A DNA stretch of 64,000 bases from Ruania alkalisoli (GCF_014960965.1 NZ_CP063169.1:4125581-4189580); one strand, 5' to 3'; positions 49,915 through 59,083 are shown, numbered from the stretch's first letter. Notes: generated by a model not told the origin, from the sequence alone. Translations and numbers: made by a program.

Positions 49915-50761
49915 CTACCCGGTCGTCCGGGGCCGACAGCATCCAGCGTAGCTGTGCCAGTTCGTGCTGAAGGCCCTCTCGCGACGGCGGCAGTTCTTGC
50001 GGGTGCCACCGCTTCTCGAACTCGGTCGATACGAACCCGCTGTACCCGGAGGCCGCCAGCGCCGGCAGGATCCAAGCCCACGGGACCTCGCCCTCGCCGA
50101 CCAAGCGAGGCATGTGTTTCCCGCCGCCCAGCACGTCGACGTCCTTGAAGTGCACGTGGCCGATGTACGGCGCCTGCAACGTGAACGCCTCCTGGTAGTC
50201 GGCGTCACCGAGCACCAGCAGGTTCGCCGGGTCGTAGAGGATGCCGACGTACGGCGATCCGACCTCCTGGACGATCTCGGTCGTGATCGCACCGCTGATC
50301 GCGTGGGAGCCCATGTGGTTCTCGACATTGAGCCGCACGTCGAGGTCCGCAGCATGCCCGGCGAGCCGCCGAAGACTGTCGACGAGCAGTTCCTGCTGCT
50401 CGGTCTCGTGGCCAGGCTCAGGGTCCACGCCGGCCCACACGCGCACTGACAGCGAGCCGATCGCGGCGGCGATGTCGAGGCAGCGGCGCATCTCGTCCAC
50501 GTGGCCCAGCCGTGTCCGCTCGTCGCGCGCGTTGATCGGCCGCACGTATGGCACGACGTTCGCCACGGCCAGCCCCAGCTGCTCAGCCGCCGAGCGTACG
50601 GAGGTGAGCTGCGCCGTCGTCGGTCTGGTGGGGAGGCCGCACGGGTAGTCATCTGCGCAGATGATCTCGACACCCTCGAACCCGATCTCCGCGAGCAGCA
50701 CGAGCGCTTCCTCGAGCGTGGCGTCCGGCGTGGCCATCGTGTGGCCGGCGGCACGAATCAT
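49907..50761 (-). CDS. Sugar phosphate isomerase/epimerase-type TIM barrel protein
   Basis: The 284-residue AP-endonuclease-2-type barrel has metal-ligand strands GFEGVEIICADDYP, LDVRLNVENHMGS (Glu), VGILYDPANLLV (Asp), GHVHFKDVDVLGGG (His/Asp) and FVSTEFEKRW (Glu). These enzymes isomerise, epimerise or dehydrate keto-sugars and inositols, often together with Gfo/Idh/MocA dehydrogenases as seen here. It lies between importer permeases and the two dehydrogenases in one operon. Confidence 0.88.
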   Translation of the reverse strand: MIRAAGHTMATPDATLEEALVLLAEIGFEGVEIICADDYPCGLPTRPTTAQLTSVRSAAEQLGLAVANVVPYVRPINARDERTRLGHVDEMRRCLDIAAAIGSLSVRVWAGVDPEPGHETEQQELLVDSLRRLAGHAADLDVRLNVENHMGSHAISGAITTEIVQEVGSPYVGILYDPANLLVLGDADYQEAFTLQAPYIGHVHFKDVDVLGGGKHMPRLVGEGEVPWAWILPALAASGYSGFVSTEFEKRWHPQELPPSREGLQHELAQLRWMLSAPDDRVGA

Positions 50762-50806
50762 GTCGGTCTCCTGACTCAGGTTGGACAGTCGTCACCAGAT
50801 GTGCCG

Positions 50807-51676
50807 TCAACCCTTGACGGCACCGCCTGTGAGCCCGGCGACGATGTGCTTCTGCGCAAACACGAACAGCACGATGATCGGGATCATGGCGAGCGTGGAG
50901 CCGGCCATCAAGACGCCGTACTCCGCGCCCTCGGCACCGCGGAGGATCGTGGACAACCCCACGGAGACAGTGCGGTTCTCACCGCCACCTGCGATGACGA
51001 AGGCGAACAGGAATTCGTTCCACGTGTTGATGAAAGTGAAGATCGCCACGGCCGCCAGGCCGGGCCGAGTGAGCGGCATCGCAATCGACCAGAAAACCCG
51101 GAGGTTGCTGGCACCATCGATGCGCGCGGCTTCGATGAGCTCGTTCGGGAGCGTGGCGAAGTAGCTCGTCAGGAGCCAGAGCGCGAAGGGAAACGTGATG
51201 ATCATGTAGGCCACAACCAACCCGCTGCGCGTGTTCGCATAACCCAGATCCGCCAGCACCCCGAACAGCGGCACCACCAGCATGATCGGTGGAAACACGT
51301 ACGCGAGTAGCGTGCTTTTGAGCAGGAGGCGGCGCCCCCCGAACCTCCCCTTCGCGAGCCCGTAGCCGGCCATGGCTGCCAGCACCATCGTGATGACAGT
51401 GGTGGCGACCGAGACGATGGTGCTGTTGACCACCATGCGCCCGAAGTCGGCACTCACGCCGAGGAGCTTCTCGAACTGCCCGAGCGTCGGTGCGTGGGGG
51501 AGCAACGAAGGAGGGAACTGGTAGATCTCGTCGAAGGGCTTGAACGCCGTGGACACCATCCACAGCAACGGAAAGGTCGAGAGGCAGCACAACACCACTG
51601 TGAGTACGCCACTGCTGACCTTGGAGGCACGACGACTCTGTGGGATCGCGGGCACGTCAGCTCCCGTCCTCGTCAC
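50807..51676 (-). CDS. Carbohydrate ABC transporter permease (MalG type)
   Basis: The 289-residue permease has six hydrophobic segments, the EAA loop ELIEAARIDGASNLRVFW and the C-terminus AGLTGGAVKG common in this family. Its GTG start overlaps the previous permease gene by 20 bases. It pairs with that protein to form the import channel. Confidence 0.9.
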   Translation of the reverse strand: MTRTGADVPAIPQSRRASKVSSGVLTVVLCCLSTFPLLWMVSTAFKPFDEIYQFPPSLLPHAPTLGQFEKLLGVSADFGRMVVNSTIVSVATTVITMVLAAMAGYGLAKGRFGGRRLLLKSTLLAYVFPPIMLVVPLFGVLADLGYANTRSGLVVAYMIITFPFALWLLTSYFATLPNELIEAARIDGASNLRVFWSIAMPLTRPGLAAVAIFTFINTWNEFLFAFVIAGGGENRTVSVGLSTILRGAEGAEYGVLMAGSTLAMIPIIVLFVFAQKHIVAGLTGGAVKG

Positions 51677-52652
51677 TGTCGATCGGCATCAGGCGGAACA
51701 GCACGATCACCAGCGCGAGCAAGGCGAGCATCATGCCGACGCTGATCGCGGCCATCCGGCCGACCTCGAACTGGGCCCATCCAGCGCGGAAGGCATACAA
51801 CGGCAGGGTCATCGTGGTGTCGCGCGGGCCTCCCCCGGTCGTGAGGTAGATGAAGTCGAAGTTGTTCAGCACCCAGATCGTGCGCAGGATCACCAGGGTC
51901 CCGACGATCGGCCGAAGCGCCGGGAGCGTGACATGCCAGACCTGACGCCAGTAGCCGGCGCCGTCGGTCACGGCGGCCTCATACAGGTCTTGCGGGACCG
52001 TCTGCATGCCGGCGAGAAACGCGAGGAACATAAACGGTGCCCCAAACCAGACATTCATCACGATCACCGATGCCAGCGCCGTGCCCCCGTCGCCGAAGAA
52101 CGCCACAGGCTCCTCGAGCACCCCGACACCGATGATCACGGCGTTCGCCACGCCAGTCAGACCGTCCAACATCAACCGCCACGTGGAGGCAAGCACGATC
52201 GAGGAGAACATCCACGGCACGATGAGCAGTAGCCTGACCAGCGCCCGACCGCGTGCGATCGCCTCGACCGTCAACGCCGCGACGAAGCCGATGACCAGTT
52301 GTCCAATCACCGAGGTGACAGTCCAGATCGCCGAGTTCCCGAGCGAAGACCAGAATGCAGGGTCGGACAGGAAGGCAGAGTAGTTGTCGAGCCCGACGAA
52401 TGACGTGTTCGGGTACTGAAAGCTCTTGTTCGTGAAGCTGTAGTAGAAGTTGAGCAGCACCGGGTACAAAAGCAGTGCCAGCATCCACAACATGCCCGGC
52501 GCGACGAGAAGCACAGCGAAGTGCCGATCCACGAAGCTCCGGATCCGGCGCAATGATGCCGACCCTCGCGGTGGCACGGGTACGCGGCCTCCCCGCGCCG
52601 GCTGCCGACCGCCTGCGCGGTCGGGCGCGAGGCTGCGCATTGTCGTCGTCAC
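51657..52652 (-). CDS. Carbohydrate ABC transporter permease (MalF type)
   Basis: The 331-residue permease has a 35-residue Arg/Pro-rich cytoplasmic tail, six membrane segments beginning FAVLLVAPGMLWMLALLLYP, and the EAA loop DLYEAAVTDGAGYWRQVW. It starts at a GTG six bases after the solute-binding protein stop. Confidence 0.9.
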   Translation of the reverse strand: MTTTMRSLAPDRAGGRQPARGGRVPVPPRGSASLRRIRSFVDRHFAVLLVAPGMLWMLALLLYPVLLNFYYSFTNKSFQYPNTSFVGLDNYSAFLSDPAFWSSLGNSAIWTVTSVIGQLVIGFVAALTVEAIARGRALVRLLLIVPWMFSSIVLASTWRLMLDGLTGVANAVIIGVGVLEEPVAFFGDGGTALASVIVMNVWFGAPFMFLAFLAGMQTVPQDLYEAAVTDGAGYWRQVWHVTLPALRPIVGTLVILRTIWVLNNFDFIYLTTGGGPRDTTMTLPLYAFRAGWAQFEVGRMAAISVGMMLALLALVIVLFRLMPIDSDEDGS

Positions 52653-52658
52653 GCCCCC

Positions 52659-54038
52659 TCACCCGATCTGGGAACTGATGCGGGTGACAATCTCGTCCGA
52701 AGCGGCCGCGGCCTTCTCGATCGCCGCATCCACCGCCATGCCGCCGAAGGCGACGTCCTGTACGAGGATCTCGGAGATCTTCGCGTCCAGGATCGCCCCG
52801 ATGTAGGGGTTCGGACCGTCTTCGAAACCCGCGACGGAGCCCTCCTCGATGCCGGCCAGTGTCTGGGCGACCACGGTGTCCTTGTACCGGGTCACAAGAG
52901 GATCGGCGTAGAAGGCATCAGTGTCGATGTTCGTGGTCGCGGGGAAGTGGAACATCGGGATCGAGAGCAGGAAGTCAAGGTGGATCTCCGGCCGGTAGAG
53001 CACCTTCGCGAGCGCGTTGGCGGCGGCGATGTTGGCACCGGCGGGGATCGTCATCGAAACGGCTCCGACCTGGTGACCGGGTCCGCTGCTCCCGCTGGGC
53101 ATGTGTGTCCCGTCCAGGGCGGCCACCAGGTCCGGGTCGAGCCCTTCGGTGCTGTTGGCGACCGCGATGTTGGCCGCTGTGTCGACGACCATCGAAGAGC
53201 TGCCGTCATGAAAGCGGTTGAACATGTCGCCGATCGTCGTGGTCGTCGCCGCTTCCGGGCCGAACCTGCGCGCGACGCCAGCGAGATAGTCAGTCGCCTC
53301 CTGGACCTGCTCGCTGACCCAGAGCTGCTCACCGTCCGCGGTGACCAGGCCGCCGCCATTCGCACGCACCACCTGCCAGAGCAGGTATCCAGCACCGATG
53401 TCGCTCTGAGACAACGGCATCGTCCACCCGAAATACTCCGGGTCGCTGTTCATTGCCTCAGCGCATGCCTCGACGTCCTCGAGAGTGACCGGGACATCGA
53501 GACCGGCCGCCTCGAGCCGGTCACGGCGGTACAGCATCAACCGGTTGTGGGCGTAGTGCGGCAGCGCGAACGCTGCACCCTCGTAACGACCGTTCTTGTC
53601 CAGGAATCCGGGGACGAAGAAGTCGTCGCCACCGAGGTCTTCGACCAGGCTCCCCATCGCGTCCGTGTCCACGAGCCCCGCCATGTGCATCGGAAGGATG
53701 TTCTCGGGGATGTTGATCAGCAAGTCGGGCAACGTCCCGCCCTGCTGCGCGGACGGCCACCGCGTGGGGAAGTCACCAAACGGCACGTGTTCGGCCTGGA
53801 CGTTCGCACCCGGATTCTCTTCTTCGAAGACGGCGAAGGCCTCCTGCAGTTGCACCTGCCGCGACTCCTGGCCGTACGGGTGCCAGAACACTACGTCGCC
53901 GGAAATGCTGTCGGTCGAGGTGCCGCCGCCGGAGCCTTGCGAGCAACCGGCCACCGCGACACCGGTCGCGGTTAAACCGAGTCCGAGGACGGAGCGCCTC
54001 GAGAGGATGCCAGCCATATGCGATGAGTCACTGTTCAC
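52659..54038 (-). CDS. ABC sugar importer, extracellular solute-binding lipoprotein, Tat-type signal
   Basis: The 459-residue family 1 binding protein begins MNSDSSHMAGILSRRSVLGL, with a twin-arginine motif (SRRSVLG) followed by a lipobox VAVAGC (Cys about 32), so it may be exported folded and then lipidated. The GTG start follows GGAAGG by seven bases. The two permeases follow directly. An operator-like 20-bp sequence lies 43 bp upstream of the start. Confidence 0.9.
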   Translation of the reverse strand: MNSDSSHMAGILSRRSVLGLGLTATGVAVAGCSQGSGGGTSTDSISGDVVFWHPYGQESRQVQLQEAFAVFEEENPGANVQAEHVPFGDFPTRWPSAQQGGTLPDLLINIPENILPMHMAGLVDTDAMGSLVEDLGGDDFFVPGFLDKNGRYEGAAFALPHYAHNRLMLYRRDRLEAAGLDVPVTLEDVEACAEAMNSDPEYFGWTMPLSQSDIGAGYLLWQVVRANGGGLVTADGEQLWVSEQVQEATDYLAGVARRFGPEAATTTTIGDMFNRFHDGSSSMVVDTAANIAVANSTEGLDPDLVAALDGTHMPSGSSGPGHQVGAVSMTIPAGANIAAANALAKVLYRPEIHLDFLLSIPMFHFPATTNIDTDAFYADPLVTRYKDTVVAQTLAGIEEGSVAGFEDGPNPYIGAILDAKISEILVQDVAFGGMAVDAAIEKAAAASDEIVTRISSQIG

Positions 54039-54080
54039 GTCGTTGCCTTCCTTGGCAGCCAGGCGAGAGAACCTGGGGTG

Positions 54081-54105
54081 GGACGTCCTATGTCTCAGAC
54101 CATAG
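54081..54105. promoter_or_regulatory. Operator-like sequence before the importer genes, copy 1
   Basis: GGACGTCCTATGTCTCAGAC (54081-54100) matches 18 of 20 bases at 55139-55158, at the start of the divergent FadR gene. The inner GTCT-C-AGAC is symmetric and is framed by CTATG and CATAG (54088-54105). FadR-subfamily operators commonly have such GTCT/AGAC-type symmetry. Confidence 0.55.
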
Positions 54106-54123
54106 ATGCGACGGTTACTCTCG

Positions 54124-55122
54124 TCAAGAGGCGATGTCTTCGAGATCGAAGTGCGCGAGGTGGGCAGCTACAGCCTCAGCCTCATGGTCGTTCAGTGTGA
54201 CGAGTGGCGCGAGCAGCGCCCGACTCTCGATGACCCCCAGCGCCACCAGGGCGGCTTTGAAGGAGCCGATGCCCGCCGAGAAATTGCCCATCCGGGATGA
54301 GTCCGCCACACGAGCGATCCCGAAGAGCTCGATCAGGCGATCCTGAATCGACTGAGCACGATCAAGATCCCCGACGGATGCCGCGTCGTACAGCTCAACG
54401 TACGGTCGGGGGCTGACGTTGGCTAGCCCTGGCACCCCACCGACCGCACCCAGTCGGAGCGCACTGTCCACCATGACTTCGGAACCACTGAGCACCGGAA
54501 AGTGTTCGAGCGGTGCACACGCCGCAACGGTTCGGCGCAAGGCATACTCGTCGCCGCCGGAGTCCTTGTAGCCAGTGATGATGCGAGCATCCGCGAGCTC
54601 GGCGACGAGCTCCGGCGACATCCGGACGCCAGCTGCTCCCGGGATGTTGTAGGCGACGACAGGCAAGTCGACCGAGGTTGCGATGGCCCGGAAGTGTTCC
54701 CTTACCTCGCCCTGATGCGAGGCACCATAGAAGGGTGTCGTGCACACCAGCGCGTCCACTCCGCGACCTGCGGACGTGGCAGCCATAGCCGCGACCTGCC
54801 GTGCCGACGGTGCCATCGCACCGACGAGGAGAGGCACCCGTCCCGACACCACCTCAACGGCAGTGGCGATGACGCGACGACGATCGTCGTCGGTGACATA
54901 CGCACCTTCGCCGGAGGTGCCCAGCAGGAAGACCCCGTGCACACCCGCGTCCAGCATGCGCTGTATCTGCCGCTGCAACCCGGCCTCGTCCACGCGAAGT
55001 TCTGATGTAAATGGCGTGAGGACTGGTGGGACGATGCCACGGAGCCAGCCCTCGTCACCCGGTCCCGGTCGAGCCGTCGTCGCGGCTTCTCTCGCCGAAG
55101 ATTCGAGTATCATGCGATCCAT
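54124..55122 (-). CDS. Dihydrodipicolinate synthase/N-acetylneuraminate lyase family aldolase
   Basis: The 332-residue TIM-barrel protein contains GVFLLGTSGEGAYVTDDDRR (the GTTGE-type carboxylate loop as GTSGE), the conserved Tyr in VVAYNIPG and the Schiff-base Lys in IITGYKDSGGD. The family splits or joins pyruvate with aldehydes (sialic acid lyase, 2-keto-3-deoxy-sugar-acid aldolases). Start at 55122 chosen for GGAG; only 25 bp separate it from the divergent FadR gene. With the BNR enzyme, sialic acid is possible, but no NanE or NanK is present, so a 2-keto-3-deoxy acid is equally plausible. Confidence 0.85.
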   Translation of the reverse strand: MDRMILESSAREAATTARPGPGDEGWLRGIVPPVLTPFTSELRVDEAGLQRQIQRMLDAGVHGVFLLGTSGEGAYVTDDDRRRVIATAVEVVSGRVPLLVGAMAPSARQVAAMAATSAGRGVDALVCTTPFYGASHQGEVREHFRAIATSVDLPVVAYNIPGAAGVRMSPELVAELADARIITGYKDSGGDEYALRRTVAACAPLEHFPVLSGSEVMVDSALRLGAVGGVPGLANVSPRPYVELYDAASVGDLDRAQSIQDRLIELFGIARVADSSRMGNFSAGIGSFKAALVALGVIESRALLAPLVTLNDHEAEAVAAHLAHFDLEDIAS

Positions 55123-55138
55123 TGTCGCTCCACTGCTA

Positions 55139-55158
55139 GGACGTCCCATGTCTCAGAA
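55139..55158. promoter_or_regulatory. Operator-like sequence overlapping the FadR start codon, copy 2
   Basis: GGACGTCCCATGTCTCAGAA spans the start codon of the regulator (ATG at 55148) and ends 17 bp from the divergent aldolase start. It matches 18 of 20 bases at 54081-54100. Binding here could shut off the regulator and the operon together. Part of it encodes the first residues, so some conservation could be chance. Confidence 0.5.
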
Positions 55159-55867
55159 CAGTAACCCGCCTCAGCTGGAATGGCCAAGGGCACGGGTTCA
55201 AGACATACAGAACGCACTCATCGAGCTCATCATCCGCGACGGGCTCGGGGAGGGAACCGCGCTGCCGCCGGAGGCCGAGCTCTCGGAGGCCCTCGGCGTT
55301 GGCCGCAACTCGCTTCGTGAGGCGGTCAAGGCGCTGCAGGCGTTGGGCGTCCTGACGATCCGCCACGGCTCCGGGACGTTCGTGGCGGAGCCGAACCTGT
55401 CGGCACTGACGTTGCTGCTGAGCTTCCGGGCGAGACACTCGATGCGGACCTCGGGACGCGAGGCGCAGCAACTCGTGGAGGTCCGAGAAGCGCTGGAGAT
55501 CGGCCTGCTGCCGCACGCGATGCACGCTTCAGGCGAGGCCGATCTCGCTGCCGTGCGGAGCGCGTTGTCACACATGGAGGCGGCACCGTTGGGTGACCAG
55601 CTGCGCGCCGCCGACATGGCTTTCCACGAGTCACTGTTCGCACCCCTTCGCAACGACCTGCTCAGCCAGGTCCTGCGGGCGTTCTGGGTGGCATACAACG
55701 ACATCGCGGACCTCGTCCAAGAAACTACCGTCGATCGCCTCGAGACGGTGGCGAAGCACCAAGCGATCCTCGATGCGGTCGAGTCCGGGAATGAGGCCGA
55801 CGCAGTTGTCGCCATGCGCGACCATTTCACGGAGATCCGCGAGCGCATCCACGCCCTGGAGGTATAG
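55148..55867 (+). CDS. FadR-subfamily GntR transcriptional regulator
   Basis: The 239-residue protein has a winged helix (PPEAELSEALGVGRNSLREA; LTIRHGSGTFVAE) and a helical FCD domain (QQLVEVREALEIGLLPHAM; AADMAFHESLFAPLRNDL; VAKHQAILDAVESGNEADA) with the metal-binding Asp/His pattern. Start at ATG 55148 with AGGA upstream. It is divergent from the nine-gene minus-strand operon and is its likely repressor, responding to a sugar-acid intermediate. Confidence 0.9.
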   Translation: MSQNSNPPQLEWPRARVQDIQNALIELIIRDGLGEGTALPPEAELSEALGVGRNSLREAVKALQALGVLTIRHGSGTFVAEPNLSALTLLLSFRARHSMRTSGREAQQLVEVREALEIGLLPHAMHASGEADLAAVRSALSHMEAAPLGDQLRAADMAFHESLFAPLRNDLLSQVLRAFWVAYNDIADLVQETTVDRLETVAKHQAILDAVESGNEADAVVAMRDHFTEIRERIHALEV

Positions 55868-55983
55868 GGGGGCAGAATGCCAAGCTATCGGCGCGCGAGG
55901 GGCTCTTGACGAAGTGCCGACGCTCGGCGCCCGCCCGCCCTGCCCTGAATCAGCCGCCTCCGACGAGCGGGCCCGCGCGAGAT

Positions 55984-56932
55984 CTAGGCGTTCTGGCCCA
56001 TGAGATTGGTGACGCGTGTGTGTAGGCGTGTGGCTGGGGGTTGGTCTCCGACGGCGGTGTGGGCTCGATGGTAGTTGTAGTGGATGGTCCACACGGTGAT
56101 CGCGTGGGCGCGTTCGTCCTCGCTGGTCCAGCTGCGCGAGTAGAGCAGCTCTTCGGCCAGGATCCGGTTGTCGCGCTCGATCTTGCCGTTGTGGCGGGGT
56201 GCATTGGGGCGGGTGCGCTGGTGGCGTGAAGCGCAGGTCAGGACGGTGCGGTGATGGCATGGGCGGCGAAGAAGGCCCGGGCACGATGGAAGGAGCCGAT
56301 CGTGGTGGCTGCTTTCTCGTCCTGGAGGGCTTCGGTGTAGGCCAGGCGGGAGTAACCATCAATGATCGAGTGCAGGTAGAGATACCCGGCCCGGGCGCCG
56401 CCGGTCTTGGCACGCTGAGCCTGCGTGTCCTGAGCCGAGCCGCGCCCGTGGGCGCGCCTGCCACCCTCGTCGGGGATATGCCCGACCTTCTTCACATCCA
56501 GGCGGACCATGTGGGGCGGCGAAGCGGGCGGCCATCGTGCCCACGACCCGGTTCGCCGAGCCGTTGGGGTCAAGGTCGCGGCGGCGGTTGATGCCCAATC
56601 GCACCAACCAGCGCCCGACAGTGGCTACCAAGGCCCGGTGCCTTCGCACACCCAGCTCCCGGCCGATCTGGCGGGCGGTCCACTTCCTCTCCCGACGCCA
56701 GGTCTCGATCAGATCCACCACGTGCGCATCCAGCTGGGTCGGGCGCGCATGCGGGGCGCTGGTGCAGTCCACGAGCCCGTCATCGCCGTCGGCCTCGTAG
56801 CGGGCCTTCCACTTGACAAGCACACCCGGGAGATCCCGGCCTCGGCGGCCAGTGCGCGATCGGGCGGTCCTGGCAGCGCTGGATCAGGCGCAACCTGCCA
56901 GCAGGAGTCAACGGAGCGTTAGCGTGGCTCAT
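55984..56932 (-). pseudogene. IS481-family transposase, multiply frameshifted
   Basis: Starting at ATG 56932 (MSHANAPLTPAGRLRLIQRC), homology continues through three frames: KWKARYEADGDDGLVD and RKWTARQIGREL in one, HMVRLDVKKVGHIPDEGG and YLYLHSIIDGYSRLAYTEAL (two catalytic Asp) in another, and finally WTIHYNYHRAHTAVGDQPPA to TNLMGQNA in a third. Part of the segment that would carry the last catalytic Glu (after FFAAHAIT) appears deleted or scrambled near 56200-56240. No functional transposase can be made. Confidence 0.75.
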
Positions 56933-57050
56933 GAGGGGTAGGTCTCTCGCTTCGCGCAGAACGATCGTAGTGGTACTTCCATCCGGCCACCAGAGGCCCA
57001 CGCCTCCCTCACACCCCGGTGTCACCAACCTCATGAGCCACAACACCTAG
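55984..57050 (-). mobile_element. Decayed IS481-like insertion sequence with terminal inverted repeats
   Basis: The two ends, 55984-56013 and 57021-57050, are inverted repeats matching at 26 of 30 positions (both begin CTAGG at the outer edge). They enclose a broken transposase gene, giving a 1067-bp element. The transposase stop codon lies inside the left repeat. No clear target-site duplication was found in the flanking bases. The element ends 11 bp before the start of an ABC exporter gene and so may have replaced its promoter region. Confidence 0.7.
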
Positions 57051-57061
57051 GCTGCTGTCTC

Positions 57062-59083
57062 GTGCACGACTTCCCGCCCGATGTGGCGCCCTACCCGACC
57101 CGAACCGAGGCCACACCCTCGGCCCGTGGGGATCACCCCGACACCCGGAGCCCGTCCCGTTTCCTGATCTGGCTGCTGGGCAAGCAGGCCTACGCGATGG
57201 TGGGCATGTTCGTCACCGGCATGCTGGTGTTCCTGCCGGGCGCCGCGGGGCCCTACTTCGTCGGTCGCGCTGTCGATGAGGGCATCGTCGCGGGCTCGGG
57301 GAGCGGACTGCTCACCTGGTCCCTGATCCTGCTCGGAATCATCGCGGCCGCAGCTTCGGTCGGGGTACTGATGCACACCTACGCCGTTCATGGCTGGCTG
57401 CACGCGTTGTACCGGACCACGAAACTGGTCACGCGCAAGACCACCCAGATGGGGCACGTGCTGCCGCAGCGGATGCCCACCGGGGAGATCCTCTCGGTCT
57501 CCTCCTCCGACGCGGATAAGTACGGCGCGCTCAGCGAGGTCGTCGGCCGCGCCGCAGCGGCCCTGTTCGCCTACTTCGTGGTCGTCGGCCTGGTGCTCAG
57601 CACCTCCGTCCCGCTCGGCCTGCTCACGCTGGCAGCAGGTCCGGTGCTGGTGTTCATAGCCACCCCGCTGCTGCGGCCGCTGCACCGGCGGCAGGCCACC
57701 GAGCGCAGTCGCTCCTCGGAGCTGACCTCACTGGCCACGGACATCGTGGCCGGGCTGCGGATCCTGCGTGGCATCGGCGGCGAGGGCACCTTCGGGCGCA
57801 ATTACGCCCGCCAGTCCCAGCTGGTGCGGCAGGCAGGTGTGGCAGCCGGGATCTGGCAGGGAGCTGTCGAGGCAGTGGGAACGCTGTTCTCCGGGCTGTT
57901 CCTGGTGACGCTGACCTGGTTCGGCACCCGGCTCGTCGCCCGCGGGGAGCTCAGCGTAGGCGAGCTGATCAGCTTCTTCGGCTACGCCGTGTTCATGGTG
58001 GTCCCGATCTACACCTTCTTCGAACTGGTGCAGAAGTGGGTCCAGTCGCTGGTCTCGGCCCGCAAGACCGTGGCGCTGCTGGAGCAGGAGCCACCCTGGG
58101 AGGAGCCACACACCACCCAGCGGCTCCCGGCCGGTGCCACCATTCACGATGAGGCCACCGGCTTCACGGCGCATCCCGGCGAGCTGACCGTGGTGGTCTC
58201 AGCCGTCCCGGATGACAGCGCCGCACTGGCAGACCGGCTCGGGCGGTACCTGCCCAGCGAGGCCGAACCCGTACCCGCCGAGCTCGAGGACGGCGTGAAG
58301 GGCAGGCGTGCCAAGCAGACACGCGCCGAGCGCCTCGCCGCACGCCGTGCACAGGCGGAGAAGGATCGCCAGCGAGCCCGACGGCGGTGGGGCGTCACGG
58401 TCGGCGGTGTGGACCTCTCCCAGGCTCGCCTGAGTGAGGTCCGCGAGCGCATCCTGGTCTCGGACACGGCCAGCATGGTCTTCGGCGGCACACTGCAGCA
58501 GGCGGTGGATCCGCACGGCCGGCTCAGCCGCGCAGAGGCCGAGCAGGCTCTGGTGGTCGCCTCGGCCGAGGACGTCTTCGACTCCTTGCCGGGTGGCTGG
58601 CAGGGGCACCTGGACGAACGAGGGCGAGGGCTCTCCGGTGGGCAACGGCAGCGGCTGGTGCTCGCGCGCGCGGTGGCCGCCGACCCGGACGTGCTGGTGC
58701 TGGTGGAGCCGACCTCCGCCGTCGATGCGCACACCGAGGCGAGGATCGCCGAGCGCTTGGCGGCTCACCGGCAGGGGCGGACCACCGTGATCACCTCGGT
58801 CTCGCCGCTGCTCCTGCACCACGCCGACCGCGTGGTGCTGCTGAGCGACGCCCACGTGGCTGCCGAGGGGACGCACGCCGGCCTGCTGGCCACCAGCTCC
58901 GCCTACCGGCGCGTGGTGGTGCGCGGTATGGAAGACGAGACGGGCGAGGCAGCCGGGCACGCGGCATCCGAGGCACCCTCGGAGGTGGCCCACGGGACGG
59001 GGCCGCTGCACCTGGGCAGTCCGGGGCACCCGGACACCCAGACCATCATCCGTGAGGGGACGCAGGAGGTCACAGATGACTGA
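57062..59083 (+). CDS. ABC exporter half-transporter with degenerate ATP-binding motifs
   Basis: The 673-residue protein has a six-helix exporter membrane domain (about residues 35-325) and an ATPase domain (about 345-630). The Walker A site is gone: where GxSGxGKST is expected the sequence reads VVVSAVPDDSAALADRL (about 376-392). Walker B is VLVLVEPTSAVD, with Val in place of the Asp. The H-loop His is replaced (VITSVSP). The signature LSGGQRQRL (about 524) is intact. A basic coiled insert (KGRRAKQTRAERLAARRAQA) replaces part of the domain. It therefore lends its signature motif to the partner encoded next, which has the intact nucleotide site. The GTG start lies 11 bp beyond the IS end; its overlap with the next gene is eight bases. 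Confidence 0.85.
   Translation: MHDFPPDVAPYPTRTEATPSARGDHPDTRSPSRFLIWLLGKQAYAMVGMFVTGMLVFLPGAAGPYFVGRAVDEGIVAGSGSGLLTWSLILLGIIAAAASVGVLMHTYAVHGWLHALYRTTKLVTRKTTQMGHVLPQRMPTGEILSVSSSDADKYGALSEVVGRAAAALFAYFVVVGLVLSTSVPLGLLTLAAGPVLVFIATPLLRPLHRRQATERSRSSELTSLATDIVAGLRILRGIGGEGTFGRNYARQSQLVRQAGVAAGIWQGAVEAVGTLFSGLFLVTLTWFGTRLVARGELSVGELISFFGYAVFMVVPIYTFFELVQKWVQSLVSARKTVALLEQEPPWEEPHTTQRLPAGATIHDEATGFTAHPGELTVVVSAVPDDSAALADRLGRYLPSEAEPVPAELEDGVKGRRAKQTRAERLAARRAQAEKDRQRARRRWGVTVGGVDLSQARLSEVRERILVSDTASMVFGGTLQQAVDPHGRLSRAEAEQALVVASAEDVFDSLPGGWQGHLDERGRGLSGGQRQRLVLARAVAADPDVLVLVEPTSAVDAHTEARIAERLAAHRQGRTTVITSVSPLLLHHADRVVLLSDAHVAAEGTHAGLLATSSAYRRVVVRGMEDETGEAAGHAASEAPSEVAHGTGPLHLGSPGHPDTQTIIREGTQEVTDD

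Noticed and set aside
49915-50754. 279-codon frame overlapping the TIM-barrel isomerase in another frame
   Set aside because: Arg/Ser/Thr-rich shadow of the 49907-50761 gene, which has all metal-ligand motifs.
44531-55122. Assignment of the operon as a classical sialic acid (nan) cluster
   Set aside because: A BNR enzyme and a DHDPS-family aldolase fit, but no NanE epimerase or NanK kinase is present and two Gfo/Idh/MocA dehydrogenases plus a 2-hydroxyacid dehydrogenase do not belong to that pathway.
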